From: Kribbella jiaozuonensis
Lineage (GTDB): Bacteria; Actinomycetota; Actinomycetes; Propionibacteriales; Kribbellaceae
Direction: 5' to 3'
Length of the DNA stretch: 64,000 nucleotides
Assembly: GCF_005233875.1 (NCBI RefSeq)
Contig: NZ_SZPZ01000002.1
Span: 992,001 to 1,056,000, forward strand
The position numbers and the translations under genes are program-made. The notes under the pieces are model-generated. The model made no database searches. It was not told the DNA's origin and was given only the letters and a program-made list of their open reading frames with translations. This document shows positions 44,966 to 52,797 of the stretch, piece after piece. Each line of letters begins with the position of its first letter. Within the stretch, counting starts at the first letter, position 1.

Positions 44966-45316
44966 TCAGCTTGCAGTACCTGGGGTTGGGCGGTCGGCGA
45001 GTTTCAGCCAGATGACGCCGGTGATGATGACGGCCAGCCACAGGGCTTTCGTTGCGGACAGGGTCTCGTCGAAGAAGACCGGGCCGAGGGCGGCGGCGCC
45101 GACGGCGCCGATGCCGGCCCAGACGGCGTACCCGATGCTGACTTCGATCGTGCGGAGGGCTCGGCTGAGCGCCCAGAGCGTGAGCAGGAAGAACACGACG
45201 GCGACGGCGGACCAGGTCCGGACCGTGAAGCCGTGGCTGCCGGCGACGGAGAGGGCGTATCCGATCTCGAAGACGCCGGCCATGAGCAAGGTGAGCCAGG
45301 CGGTGCGCGGAGACAT
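44966..45316 (-). CDS. SMR multidrug efflux protein (second subunit)
   Basis: A 116-residue four-helix SMR protein. The conserved membrane Glu is in LTLLMAGVFEIGYALS, and WALSRALRTIEVSIGYAVWAG is the family signature. ATG at 45316. It is adjacent to a second SMR gene 11 bp upstream on the same strand; paired SMRs of different sequence (as in YkkCD or EbrAB) act as heterodimers exporting cations or small drugs. Confidence 0.9.
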   Translation of the reverse strand: MSPRTAWLTLLMAGVFEIGYALSVAGSHGFTVRTWSAVAVVFFLLTLWALSRALRTIEVSIGYAVWAGIGAVGAAALGPVFFDETLSATKALWLAVIITGVIWLKLADRPTPGTAS

Positions 45317-45327
45317 GGGGAGGCTCC

Positions 45328-45642
45328 TCAGACGGTGAGTTGGAGGCCGACGACGCCGCCGATGACGAGGGTGATGCCGATTGCCTTGCGCCAGGTGAGT
45401 TGCTGGCCGAAGAGCAGGGCGCCGAGCAGTGTGATGCCGACGCCGGCTAGTGAGGTCCACAGGGCGTAGCCGACGCCTACGTCGAAGGTGAGGAGGGCTC
45501 GGCTGAGGAAGTAGGTGCCTAGGGCGCCGGTGATGAGAGTTGACGCGGTCCAGGCGCGGTGGGTGAAGCCTTGGGCCTTGCCGGCGGAGATCGCTACGGC
45601 GATCTCGAAGACCACGGCGATGGACAGGTAGAGCCAGTGCAT
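45328..45642 (-). CDS. SMR multidrug efflux protein (first subunit)
   Basis: A 104-residue SMR protein with four helices; the key Glu is in LYLSIAVVFEIAVAIS and the SRALLTFDVGVGYALW segment is the SMR signature. ATG at 45642 has an AAGGAACC ribosome binding site. First gene of the SMR pair and divergent from the MerR gene; an 18-bp palindrome lies between them. Confidence 0.9.
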   Translation of the reverse strand: MHWLYLSIAVVFEIAVAISAGKAQGFTHRAWTASTLITGALGTYFLSRALLTFDVGVGYALWTSLAGVGITLLGALLFGQQLTWRKAIGITLVIGGVVGLQLTV

Positions 45643-45678
45643 GAGGTTCCTTTCAAGGGGTGCCTCATCAGGGTCAGA

Positions 45679-45696
45679 CTTCACACCGGTGTGAAG
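45679..45696. promoter_or_regulatory. MerR operator between smr and merR genes
   Basis: CTTCACACCGGTGTGAAG is a perfect 18-bp palindrome between divergent SMR (start 45642) and MerR (start 45712) genes. Position and symmetry fit the binding site of the adjacent MerR protein. Confidence 0.75.
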
Positions 45697-45711
45697 TGCA
45701 AGACTGGGTCC

Positions 45712-46071
45712 ATGCGCATCGGAGAACTCGCGGACGCCACCGGCGTCAGCACGCGCTCCCTGCGGTACTACGAGGAGCAGGGCCTGATCCGCTCGGACCG
45801 CACCGCCGGCGGCTGGCGCGAGTTCGACGAGCCGATGGTCGAGCGGGTCGTGATGATCCAGCACCTACTCGCAGCCGGTCTGGGCAGCGCGACCATCGGC
45901 GAGTTGCTCCCATGCCTGGAGGCACCCCCGGCCGAGCGCACCGGCGTACTCGAGGTCCTCCTCGCCGAAGGAGTCGAGCGCCTCGAAGCCAAACGCCGCG
46001 AAATAGACCGAGAACTAGAGGTCCTCCAAGCCCTCCGCCAGGACGTCAGCATCCCGACCGCGGCTAGCTGA
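45712..46071 (+). CDS. MerR family regulator of the SMR pair
   Basis: A 119-residue MerR protein with the HTH IGELADATGVSTRSLRYYEEQGLI at the N-terminus, a REFDEPMVERV hinge and a coiled-coil dimerisation helix (about residues 75-110). No Cys signature for metals, so it is more like BmrR/TipA-type or general drug sensors with a minimal effector domain. Divergent from the SMR pair, it probably activates or represses it. Its stop overlaps the second deformylase gene's stop by 8 bp. Confidence 0.88.
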   Translation: MRIGELADATGVSTRSLRYYEEQGLIRSDRTAGGWREFDEPMVERVVMIQHLLAAGLGSATIGELLPCLEAPPAERTGVLEVLLAEGVERLEAKRREIDRELEVLQALRQDVSIPTAAS

Positions 46072-46693
46072 GCAGGCTGAGCGCGCGCTCCCGGTTGGCG
46101 CGATGGGTGAGGATCTCGGCGCGGTTGTGCGCGGACTCGTTCACGGCTGTCGTGTGGGCGCGCGGGGTCAGGTGGTCGACGTACAGCGTGCCGGCTAGGT
46201 GTTGGGTTTCGTGGAGCAGGCAGCGGGCCAGGTAGCCGGTGGAGTCGAGGGTGAAGGGGTGGCCTTCCAGGTCTTGGGCGTGGAGGGTGGCTCGGGTGGG
46301 GCGGGGGAGGTGGGCGTTGGCGCCGGGGAGGGAGAGGCAGCCTTCGGTGCCGGGTTGGGTGCCGAAGAGGGCGGTCATGGTTTCGATGCGAGGGTTGAAC
46401 GCGTGGCCGACGTGGCGGTCGCCGTGTTCGTCGGTGAGGTCGTAGACGAACAGCTGTGCGTCGACGTCGACCTGGTTCGCGGCGAGGCCGCAGCCCTCGG
46501 CGATCCACATCGTGGTGAACATGTCGTCGATCAGCGCACCCCAGCGCGCCGCGCCGAACTCGGTCACCGGCCGGCACGGTCGGTGCAGGATCTCCTCGCC
46601 GTACTCCGTGATCCGCCGGGGCGTGCCGCGCCGTACCTCGTCGGTCAGCTCGGGCAGGCGGCGGCTCAGGCGCCCCTGGATGTACGTCGGCAT
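46064..46693 (-). CDS. def: Peptide deformylase, second copy
   Basis: Removes the formyl group from nascent proteins. The 209-residue enzyme has all three metal/active-site motifs: GCGLAANQ, EGCLSLPG (metal Cys) and CLLHETQHLAG (HExxH). It differs from the other deformylase at 58083, with a shortened tail. ATG at 46693 (MPTYIQGRLS) comes six bases after a TACGAT -10, so the mRNA looks leaderless. It is divergent from an ArsR-like regulator, which is unusual for a deformylase. Confidence 0.9.
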   Translation of the reverse strand: MPTYIQGRLSRRLPELTDEVRRGTPRRITEYGEEILHRPCRPVTEFGAARWGALIDDMFTTMWIAEGCGLAANQVDVDAQLFVYDLTDEHGDRHVGHAFNPRIETMTALFGTQPGTEGCLSLPGANAHLPRPTRATLHAQDLEGHPFTLDSTGYLARCLLHETQHLAGTLYVDHLTPRAHTTAVNESAHNRAEILTHRANRERALSLLS

Positions 46694-46699
46694 ACAAAG

Positions 46700-46734
46700 A
46701 TCGTAGTCTGCAAAGTCTGAGCTTTGCAAAGCTC
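46700..46734 (-). promoter_or_regulatory. Shared operator/promoter between def and the ArsR-like gene
   Basis: On the minus strand TTGCAA (46724-46729) and TACGAT (46700-46705) are spaced 18 bp and lead to def. GAGCTTTGCAAAGCTC (46719-46734) is a perfect 16-bp palindrome over the -35, and a second TGCAAAG half-site at 46709-46715 lies in the spacer. It fits an ArsR-type repressor site. Confidence 0.65.
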
Positions 46735-46750
46735 CGAGTTAGGATGCGGC

Positions 46751-47236
46751 ATGGCCGAGCAACGCAGTACGCCGAACCGCCGCGACGTCGTCCGCGCGCA
46801 TCCGCTGCGGGAAGCGCTGCTGGACCTGATCGACCGGGACGGTACGACGACCTCCACGATCGCGGCGCGGGAACTGGGGGAGAGCACGGGGTCGTGCTCG
46901 TTCCACCTGCGACGGCTGGAGGCGCTCGGGGTGATCGAGGCGGTGCCGGGCGCGGCGGGGCGGGTGAAGCCGTGGCGGCGGATGCGGGTCGAGCAGGCGA
47001 CGCTCAACCGCGAGCTCGAGGACACGGCGTACGCGAGCTGGCTGACCGCGAAGACGTCCGACGACGAGGACTTCGCGTTCAGCGAGGTGGTGACGCTGGC
47101 CGACGGGGAGCTCGCCGAACTGCGCGCCCGCCTGCATCGGGTACTCCGCGACTTCGTCGGCTCCGAGCCGAGATCGGACGCTGCGACACCGACCGCGGTG
47201 ATCATCCGCGCCTTCCCGCTTCGTGAAGAGCAGTAG
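46751..47236 (+). CDS. ArsR-like winged-helix regulator
   Basis: A 161-residue protein with a winged helix of the HTH_20 type (HPLREALLDLIDRDGTTTST then GESTGSCSFHLRRLEALGVI) at residues 17-70, and a C-terminal part without metal-binding Cys. It belongs to the ArsR/helix-turn-helix domain 20 type used for small-molecule responses. ATG at 46751; the operator palindrome is in the 57-bp gap to def. Likely to repress def and itself. Confidence 0.85.
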   Translation: MAEQRSTPNRRDVVRAHPLREALLDLIDRDGTTTSTIAARELGESTGSCSFHLRRLEALGVIEAVPGAAGRVKPWRRMRVEQATLNRELEDTAYASWLTAKTSDDEDFAFSEVVTLADGELAELRARLHRVLRDFVGSEPRSDAATPTAVIIRAFPLREEQ

Positions 47237-47306
47237 ATCGAGGGAACCGCCCGGGAACTCACCGCGTCAGCGCAGGAGACGGCACCCAGTCGACTACGGA
47301 GTTCCC

Positions 47307-47690
47307 ATGACCTACGGCCAGCCGGACCGCAACGCCAACCAGCAGCAAGGAGGCGCCGGGTATCCGCAGCACCTCTGGCCCGACTACTCGCAGGATCCGA
47401 CCGACCCTGCTTGGCAGCCTCGGCCGATCCCGGCACAGCGGAAGAGTACGGCGTTGCTGGGCGTCCTCGCCTTCGTCCTCGGGCTCGCCGCCCTGGTGGC
47501 GCCGTTCCTGCCCATCGACATGACGGGATTCCGCCAGTACGCCGCTTTCCCGTTCGCGCTGCCGGGTGTCGGGCTCGCGATCGCGGGACTGATCGGCCCC
47601 CGGCGCGGGAAGCCGCTGGCCGTGGTCGGCGCGGTCCTGTGTGGGCTGGCGCTCGGCGTCGGCGCGATCATGCTGGTCAGCTACCTCTGA
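47307..47690 (+). CDS. DUF4190-like small membrane protein
   Basis: A 127-residue protein with a polar, Gln/Pro-rich N-terminal tail (MTYGQPDRNANQQQGG), then three hydrophobic segments (about residues 48-68, 75-92 and 102-124). The tail followed by short membrane hairpins is typical of actinobacterial DUF4190 proteins, but the assignment is tentative. ATG at 47307. The stop overlaps that of the convergent GNAT-VOC gene by 14 bp. Confidence 0.65.
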   Translation: MTYGQPDRNANQQQGGAGYPQHLWPDYSQDPTDPAWQPRPIPAQRKSTALLGVLAFVLGLAALVAPFLPIDMTGFRQYAAFPFALPGVGLAIAGLIGPRRGKPLAVVGAVLCGLALGVGAIMLVSYL

Positions 47691-48549
47691 CCGGGCCTGA
47701 GATCGTCAGCCGGTGTCCTTCCGGCAGCGCCAACGTGAACGTACGCCGGTACCACGACGTGTCCTCCGGCGCCGTCGACTCGACCAGGCCGGCGGCTAGC
47801 GCGGCGTCGTACAGAGGATCGACGAGTACGCCGACGTCGAACGTGATCGTCGCGGGCGAGATGGCACCGGCTGCGCGCCGTACCTCCAAGCCGCTCTGAC
47901 CGTTCCACTCGGTGAAGCCGAGATGCACGAGGCCGTCGAGCTCGAACCGGATCTGGAGCCCGAGCAGCTCACACAGCAACCGCGCGGTGGCGGCGAGGTC
48001 GCGGACCTCGAGCACCGGCATGATCCCGAACGTGGTCGGATCGGTCGGCTTCGCGGCGCGGCCCATCACGACGGACTGTGCGATCTCGCCGGGCAAGGTC
48101 CGCGGCAGTCGGCCGACGAGGTCGAGGCCGGCGTACCGGGCGACGGCGAGCGACCGTACGTTGCGTGAGTCGATCCACGCCTCGACGCCGGTGATCGACG
48201 GTTGCTCGAGCAAGTGGTCGACGACGGTGCGAGCCGCCTCGCTCATCAGCCCGGCGCCCCATCGATCGCGCTGCAGGTACCAGCTCAGCCCGCGGATAGA
48301 GCTGCCTTGATCCGAGAACACCGCGATCACGCCGACTGCGGTCGTCTCGGGCCGAACCCGCAGTACCCACGTCCAGCCGCCGTTGTCGCCGAACTCGCGC
48401 TCCAACCGCTCCCGCGACTCGCTCTCGGTCGTCGTCGGAGTCATGTATCCACCCCGGGCCCACTCCGGATCCGAGAACATCGCGTGCAACGCCGGCAGAT
48501 CGCGCTCCAGCTCGAACTTCACGAGATCGAGCCGAGATGTCTCGAGCAT
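47677..48549 (-). CDS. GNAT-VOC fusion protein
   Basis: A 290-residue fusion: residues 1-165 are a RimJ/RimL-type GNAT domain (LDLVKFELERDLPALHAMF, WGAGLMSEAARTVVDHL, RNVRSLAVARYAGLDLVG), and residues 175-290 a glyoxalase/bleomycin-resistance (VOC) domain (FGIMPVLEVRDLAATARLLC). The fusion probably joins acetylation with a small-molecule binding or metal-dependent activity; the substrate is unknown. ATG at 48549. Confidence 0.8.
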   Translation of the reverse strand: MLETSRLDLVKFELERDLPALHAMFSDPEWARGGYMTPTTTESESRERLEREFGDNGGWTWVLRVRPETTAVGVIAVFSDQGSSIRGLSWYLQRDRWGAGLMSEAARTVVDHLLEQPSITGVEAWIDSRNVRSLAVARYAGLDLVGRLPRTLPGEIAQSVVMGRAAKPTDPTTFGIMPVLEVRDLAATARLLCELLGLQIRFELDGLVHLGFTEWNGQSGLEVRRAAGAISPATITFDVGVLVDPLYDAALAAGLVESTAPEDTSWYRRTFTLALPEGHRLTISGPVRGS

Positions 48550-48613
48550 CTGGGTGGACCCTTCGCTTGGGGTAAGGATGGGAGGACACCTCCAGGCAAC
48601 GAAGGGTACGACG

Positions 48614-48714
48614 ATGTCCGACCGCACGCGGCAACCGACCAGCCACGAGCGGATGTCGGGCCGGCCGTGGGATGCGTCGTACCAGGACGGCCCGGCGCCG
48701 TGGGACGCTGGTCA
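48614..48714 (+). pseudogene. Remnant of a SAM-dependent methyltransferase gene
   Basis: The first 33 codons encode the N-terminal signature of class I methyltransferases (SGRPWDASYQDGPAPWD) but the nucleotide-binding core is missing; reading continues in another gene. This implies deletion of the rest of the gene. Confidence 0.6.
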
Positions 48715-49747
48715 GCGTCGAGCCGCGCAGGATCGGGACGCGGATGCACGAGAACGGGGCTCCGGGCTGGCCCGCGACAGTCAGGCGAAACTGAGCATGA
48801 TCAGGCGGGAGCAGGCCGTCGCCTATCGGTTGCACGTCAACCACCTGGTCGATCGGTTGCCGACGGGATCGCACGAGCAGGCGGCGTACGTCGGTCTACA
48901 GGACACCGCGCCCCGGGACGCGCTGCTCGGGCTGCATGCGCGGATGGCGGGGTGCGTGCCGTCGGACTGGGAGCATCCGACGTTGATCCAGACGTACAGT
49001 CCGCGGGCGGCGGTGTATGTGCTGCCGGTGCGTGATTTCGGGGTGTTCACGCTGGGGCGGTTGCCGCTCGACGCGGACGCAGTACGGCGGATCGACCTAC
49101 TCGCGGACCGGCTGTGCGCGAGGCTGGACGGGGGTGAGCGGCGCGGCGGAATGGGGCATGAGCTACGTGAGGCGTGTGCGAGCGGGCGGATCGCGGTGCG
49201 GTGGGACACGAGCTCGTTGTGGGCGCGAGAGGTGCCGCGGCCGGCGATCGACGTCGCCGCGGCTCGGGTGGAGCTGTGTCGGCGGCATGTTCGTTGCTTC
49301 GGGCCCACAACGCCGAAGGCGTTCTCGTGGTGGTCCGGGTTGTCGCCGGCCGACGCCCGCACCGTCTGGGACTTGCTGGCTGACGAGTTGGTCGAGGTCG
49401 ACTTCGACGGCGTTGCCGGGTGGATTCTTCGGGCGGACGAGGAGTCGTTGCGATCGGCAACGTCGCCGCGTGGGGTTCGGTTGCTGGTGGCATCGGATCT
49501 ACGGTTGTTCGGGCGGGATCACGGCGGCCGGTTCGTGGGCCCCGGTCTGCGGGAGCTGACGCCGGTCGCGGATTCCTTTCATCCGAACGGATTGCTGGTC
49601 GACGGACGGATCGTCGGCGCGTGGGGGCGGAAGGGCGGGCGGGTCAGCGTGGTGCTGGCCGAGAAGCTGGGGGCGGCGCAGTACGAGGCTGTGGAGGCGG
49701 AGGTCGCGAGTATGCCGGTGCGTGATCCGCAGCTGTCAATCAGCTGA
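48614..49747 (+). CDS. Winged-helix (AlkZ-like) protein fused to a methyltransferase 5' remnant
   Basis: The 377-residue frame has residues 62-377 as a winged-helix DNA-binding domain-containing protein (AlkZ/YcaQ type, from MIRREQAVAYRLHVNHLVDR to the end). AlkZ-type members unhook DNA crosslinks, but the QxQ-like catalytic motif was not clearly seen. Residues 10-33 (SGRPWDASYQDGPAPWDAG) are instead the well-known start of SAM-dependent methyltransferases, so the 5' end looks like a deletion scar. A GAAGGG site precedes ATG 48614; ATG 48797 would give the winged-helix part only. Confidence 0.7.
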   Translation: MSDRTRQPTSHERMSGRPWDASYQDGPAPWDAGQRRAAQDRDADARERGSGLARDSQAKLSMIRREQAVAYRLHVNHLVDRLPTGSHEQAAYVGLQDTAPRDALLGLHARMAGCVPSDWEHPTLIQTYSPRAAVYVLPVRDFGVFTLGRLPLDADAVRRIDLLADRLCARLDGGERRGGMGHELREACASGRIAVRWDTSSLWAREVPRPAIDVAAARVELCRRHVRCFGPTTPKAFSWWSGLSPADARTVWDLLADELVEVDFDGVAGWILRADEESLRSATSPRGVRLLVASDLRLFGRDHGGRFVGPGLRELTPVADSFHPNGLLVDGRIVGAWGRKGGRVSVVLAEKLGAAQYEAVEAEVASMPVRDPQLSIS

Positions 49748-50647
49748 GGGGAGCGCGTCGAGGGGCTTGCGGTTGCTGCGGAAGTTGGCGCGGAGGAGGC
49801 CGACGTTCACCTCGGGAAGGTGGAGTTCGATCAGGTCGTAGGTTTCTTCGACGAGGTCTTGCAGTAGTTGGGCGCCTTCGGGCGCGGGGCGGTTGAAGAC
49901 GGCTCGGATACGGGCGGCCAATGATGGTGGCGCCAACGACAGGTCGAGGTTGTCGAGGCGTTTGAACGCGGACGGATGGCCGCAGTACATGCCGTTGAGG
50001 GCGTGCAGGACGGTCAGCAGCTGGCTCGCGATACGCATGAACTCGCGGGCGAGCAGAAGCGGGTTGTCGCGGTCGACGAGCATCTGCCAGCGCCAGAACT
50101 GCTCGATGTTCCCGTCCCGCCGTACGACGGCGATCGCGAGCTCCCGGGGATAGGTCCGCGCGCGCTCCTGCCAGCGGGCGACAACGTCGGCACGCCGGCC
50201 GCGGACGTCGCGACCGTCCACGACGCCCTTGATCGCGTCCAGGCTGGGTCCGTCGGGGCGGTGGTCGGTGAGTACGTCGTCCAGCATGTCTTCGGCGGCA
50301 GAGGTCAACGTGTGCACGACCTCGACCATCAGACCGTCGGGTCGCGCGGCGCCGAGGTAGATGTGGTCGTACCAAGGCGGCGAGCCCTCATTCACCGTCC
50401 GGATATCCGCTGCTCGCGCAGCATCAGCCACCGCCACCCGCTCAGCCAGCGTGGGTCGCCGCTCCCAGAACACCCCGACCTCGACGTCCGACCACCGATC
50501 CGCATCGCCGCGTGCGGTCGACCCACTCACCATCACTGCGTCAACTCCATCGGCTGCCGCAAACGCCTCCACCACGGGGCCCACAGCTTCACGCCGCCAC
50601 CGAGCCGCCTCCGTCGCCCCAGAGCCACCGCCGCTTGGTCGGTTCAT
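49736..50647 (-). CDS. Nucleotidyltransferase-domain protein (DUF4037-like)
   Basis: A 303-residue protein. The N-terminal part has the nucleotidyltransferase fold motif VSGSTARGDADRWSDVEV (GS with two acidic residues), as in antibiotic nucleotidyltransferases and MNT-type proteins. The C-terminal region (about residues 140-300) is helical with no clear family. Start ATG 50647 is preferred over the adjacent GTG at 50650. The stop region overlaps the winged-helix gene's stop by 12 bp. Substrate unknown. Confidence 0.8.
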   Translation of the reverse strand: MNRPSGGGSGATEAARWRREAVGPVVEAFAAADGVDAVMVSGSTARGDADRWSDVEVGVFWERRPTLAERVAVADAARAADIRTVNEGSPPWYDHIYLGAARPDGLMVEVVHTLTSAAEDMLDDVLTDHRPDGPSLDAIKGVVDGRDVRGRRADVVARWQERARTYPRELAIAVVRRDGNIEQFWRWQMLVDRDNPLLLAREFMRIASQLLTVLHALNGMYCGHPSAFKRLDNLDLSLAPPSLAARIRAVFNRPAPEGAQLLQDLVEETYDLIELHLPEVNVGLLRANFRSNRKPLDALPSAD

Positions 50648-50696
50648 CACGGCAGTAGATCACGCAGTCGGCCGACCGATCGGCGACAATCACTCC

Positions 50697-51077
50697 ATGC
50701 CAGCCCTCTCGACCTGCCCCTGCGGTCAAGACGCGCCGTACGCCGCCTGCTGCGGCCCGCTCCACCGCGGCGAGACAACCGCGTCCACCGCAGAGCAGCT
50801 GATGCGCTCCCGCTACACCGCCTTCGTGATGCACAACGCGCCGTACCTGCAGCAGACGTGGTCGCTGACCACCCGCCCGGCCCACATCGACTTCGACACC
50901 ACCCGGGAGTGGACCGGCCTGCAGATCATCGGAACCACCGGCGGCAGCCCCTTCCACTCCGACGGCACCGTCGAGTTCCGCGCCCACTACACCGCCGCCG
51001 GCACCCCCGGCATACAACAAGAAAACAGCACCTTCACCCGCGAAGCCGGCCACTGGGTCTACGTCGCAGCTCTCTGA
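50697..51077 (+). CDS. YchJ-like NTF2-fold protein with SEC-C-like motif
   Basis: A 126-residue UPF0225/YchJ-type protein: a Cys-rich N-terminus (TCPCGQDAPYAACCGPLH), which binds zinc, then the NTF2-like fold (RYTAFVMHNAPYLQQTW, EFRAHY, REAGHWVYV). Function in the cell is not known. ATG at 50697 lies six bases after GACAAT, a possible -10 of a leaderless transcript. It is divergent from the nucleotidyltransferase gene. Confidence 0.9.
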   Translation: MPALSTCPCGQDAPYAACCGPLHRGETTASTAEQLMRSRYTAFVMHNAPYLQQTWSLTTRPAHIDFDTTREWTGLQIIGTTGGSPFHSDGTVEFRAHYTAAGTPGIQQENSTFTREAGHWVYVAAL

Positions 51078-51439
51078 ACTGACCGAGCCGCCAGACCCGC
51101 AGATGGGGTACCCATCGCCCGACGCTGACCGTCCTCCGCCTGACCGACGACGAACTGATCTACCTACATCTGATCGGAAGCACCCGAATACCTCGAGCGG
51201 ACATCGCCTTCGCAAAGTTCGACTACAAACCACCGAAATGACCGCAACTGAGCTCTCTGGCGGCCCCCCAACCCCCGACAGCGCCGCATACCAAATCACC
51301 CACTGGGCCAAAGCCTCCCAGCCACCTACAGCCCCGCGGAGCTGACCCTCAAGGCAGGGTGACGGGTGTACGTCGGGGCATGACGGGTCGATAATTGCCC
51401 GGGTCGGCGCTGGGGGCGGTGCCGCGAGGGGGGAACATC
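51078..51439. other. Intergenic region with a decayed coding fragment
   Basis: No complete gene is visible in these 362 bp. The plus frame from about 51123 to 51238 (LTVLRLTDDELIYLHLIGST, then IPRADIAFAKFDYKPPK) reads like the C-terminus of a real protein but has no start codon. A GATAAT hexamer at 51390-51395 could be the -10 of the lipoprotein gene. Confidence 0.5.
51123..51238 (+). pseudogene. Possible gene fragment lacking a start
   Basis: This 38-codon frame, closed by TGA at 51238, has high third-position GC in its first half and a protein-like composition, but it is preceded by a stop at 51081-51083 with no ATG/GTG/TTG in between. It looks like a truncated 3' end of a lost gene. The family is not recognised. 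Confidence 0.35.
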
Positions 51440-52105
51440 ATGGGGATCAGTCATCGCTGGTTGGGATCGAAGCTGTTGGTCGCAGCCGGATTGCTCGTTG
51501 GTTGCGCGGGGTGTGTCATCAACGCGCCATCGGCGTCACCGAGCAAGGTTGAGGCGCCACAGAGCACTTCTCAGGCGCCGACACCCAGAGTGCTGGTGAC
51601 ATCGCCGCCGCCGAGAGACAGTCCAACCAGCCCGGCACCGGCACGTCGTGCTCTGACGGGCCCTGGGACGTACACGTTCTCGTACCACGGTGCGGTGGGC
51701 ACGATCCAGGTACCCGCGAACATCAAGGACCCCCGGCTGGAGCCGTACGGCGACTACCGGCGGGCCGCCAACGCGCGACCCATCACGTACCTGATCGCGC
51801 AGGTGGACAATCAGTCGGACGACACGATCAACATGTACGAGGTCGTGGTCGTCACCAACGACGGGAAACAGATCGAGGCAACGTCGATCAGCAACTACGT
51901 TGACACCTGGCGAGATTCGTTCGCAGGCGATGCCATGAAGTACAACCAAGGGATCGAGTTGTCGAACTCGAGCAACTTCTATTTGCTTCCAGGTGCGAAG
52001 GGAACTGCGTTTCTCGGTGCCGAGCAGCCGATCACGACTGTCAAACGAGTCTTCGTCTACCCGGCCGGTGCCTTTGATCGCGTCGAGGCCGAGAGGATCC
52101 GGTAG
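51440..52105 (+). CDS. Lipoprotein of unknown function
   Basis: A 221-residue secreted protein with a lipoprotein signal (residues 1-23, LLVAAGLLVGCAGC; either Cys20 or Cys23 may be lipidated), a Pro/Ser/Thr-rich spacer (residues 30-75) and a globular domain of about 145 residues with the pattern ITYLIAQVDNQSDDTINMYEVVVV. The domain looks like a DUF4352/immunoglobulin-like lipoprotein domain, tentatively. ATG at 51440 follows GAGGGGGGAA. Confidence 0.75.
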   Translation: MGISHRWLGSKLLVAAGLLVGCAGCVINAPSASPSKVEAPQSTSQAPTPRVLVTSPPPRDSPTSPAPARRALTGPGTYTFSYHGAVGTIQVPANIKDPRLEPYGDYRRAANARPITYLIAQVDNQSDDTINMYEVVVVTNDGKQIEATSISNYVDTWRDSFAGDAMKYNQGIELSNSSNFYLLPGAKGTAFLGAEQPITTVKRVFVYPAGAFDRVEAERIR

Positions 52106-52116
52106 ACCGGACTGAG

Positions 52117-52566
52117 CTACCGGATGGCTCGGGTTGCGGTGCGGCCGGCGCTGGTCAGTAGGGTGCCTATTGCTACTCCTACGGCGAGGTTGATGACGGC
52201 GGTGGCGATCTTTGAGGAGGTTTCGCCGCCGGCGACGAAGGGGGCGGCTGCGGCTGCGACGGTGGCCAGGGCGATGATCCAGCCGAAGAACTCGAACGGG
52301 CGTGGGGTGGACGCCAGGAGCAGGTGGAGCAGGCCTGTGGCGACGAGGGCTGCCAAGGCGCAGAACAGGGCGTACGTCATCGTGTCGGCGTCGCCCCAGG
52401 TGCCCTCGCCCTCGGGGGCGAGGACCGGGATGTCGAACACGCCGCGGGCGAGCAGGATGCCGACGACCGCTATCAGGGCCGTCACCACGGCGGTTGCGGC
52501 GCCGGCCGACCAGAGTCGGGCGGCCGCGATCGGTGGCGCACCGCCTTGCGGGGGTTGAGGCGTCAT
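52117..52566 (-). CDS. DUF6069-type membrane protein
   Basis: A 149-residue protein with four transmembrane segments (about residues 18-40, 60-82, 88-108 and 118-140), consistent with the DUF6069 family seen in actinomycetes. ATG at 52566 (MTPQPPQGG). No function known. It is divergent from the next gene with about 227 bp between the starts. Confidence 0.7.
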   Translation of the reverse strand: MTPQPPQGGAPPIAAARLWSAGAATAVVTALIAVVGILLARGVFDIPVLAPEGEGTWGDADTMTYALFCALAALVATGLLHLLLASTPRPFEFFGWIIALATVAAAAAPFVAGGETSSKIATAVINLAVGVAIGTLLTSAGRTATRAIR

Positions 52567-52767
52567 TCCCCGAGCCTGACCGGAGATCGCGGCGAATTCA
52601 TCACCCCATCCGGTTGAGTCGGCGCTCGGGCGTCCTAGGTGCGGGGCGCGCTGGGCGGGGGCACTCATCCGGATGGGGTGAGGTGCCCGAGCGGCCGCCG
52701 GGACACCATCCAGGGGTGATCTGTCGCCGGCTCGGTGGCGGCCCACCGCACGAGAGGAGACGGCAGG

Positions 52768-52797
52768 ATGGCTGCGAAAAGGGCTGGGCGGCGATGA
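52768..52797 (+). other. Nine-codon upstream frame overlapping the DUF7144 start
   Basis: ATG GCT GCG AAA AGG GCT GGG CGG CGA TGA encodes MAAKRAGRR and ends with its TGA overlapping the ATG at 52794. It has a better ribosome binding site than the main start. Either it is a coupling leader peptide or the true N-terminus of the main gene split by a one-base indel. Confidence 0.45.

Noticed and set aside
51103..51345. 80-codon plus frame in the intergenic region before the lipoprotein
   Set aside because: Composition is Pro/Thr/Arg without structure; another frame in the same DNA looks more protein-like but lacks a start.
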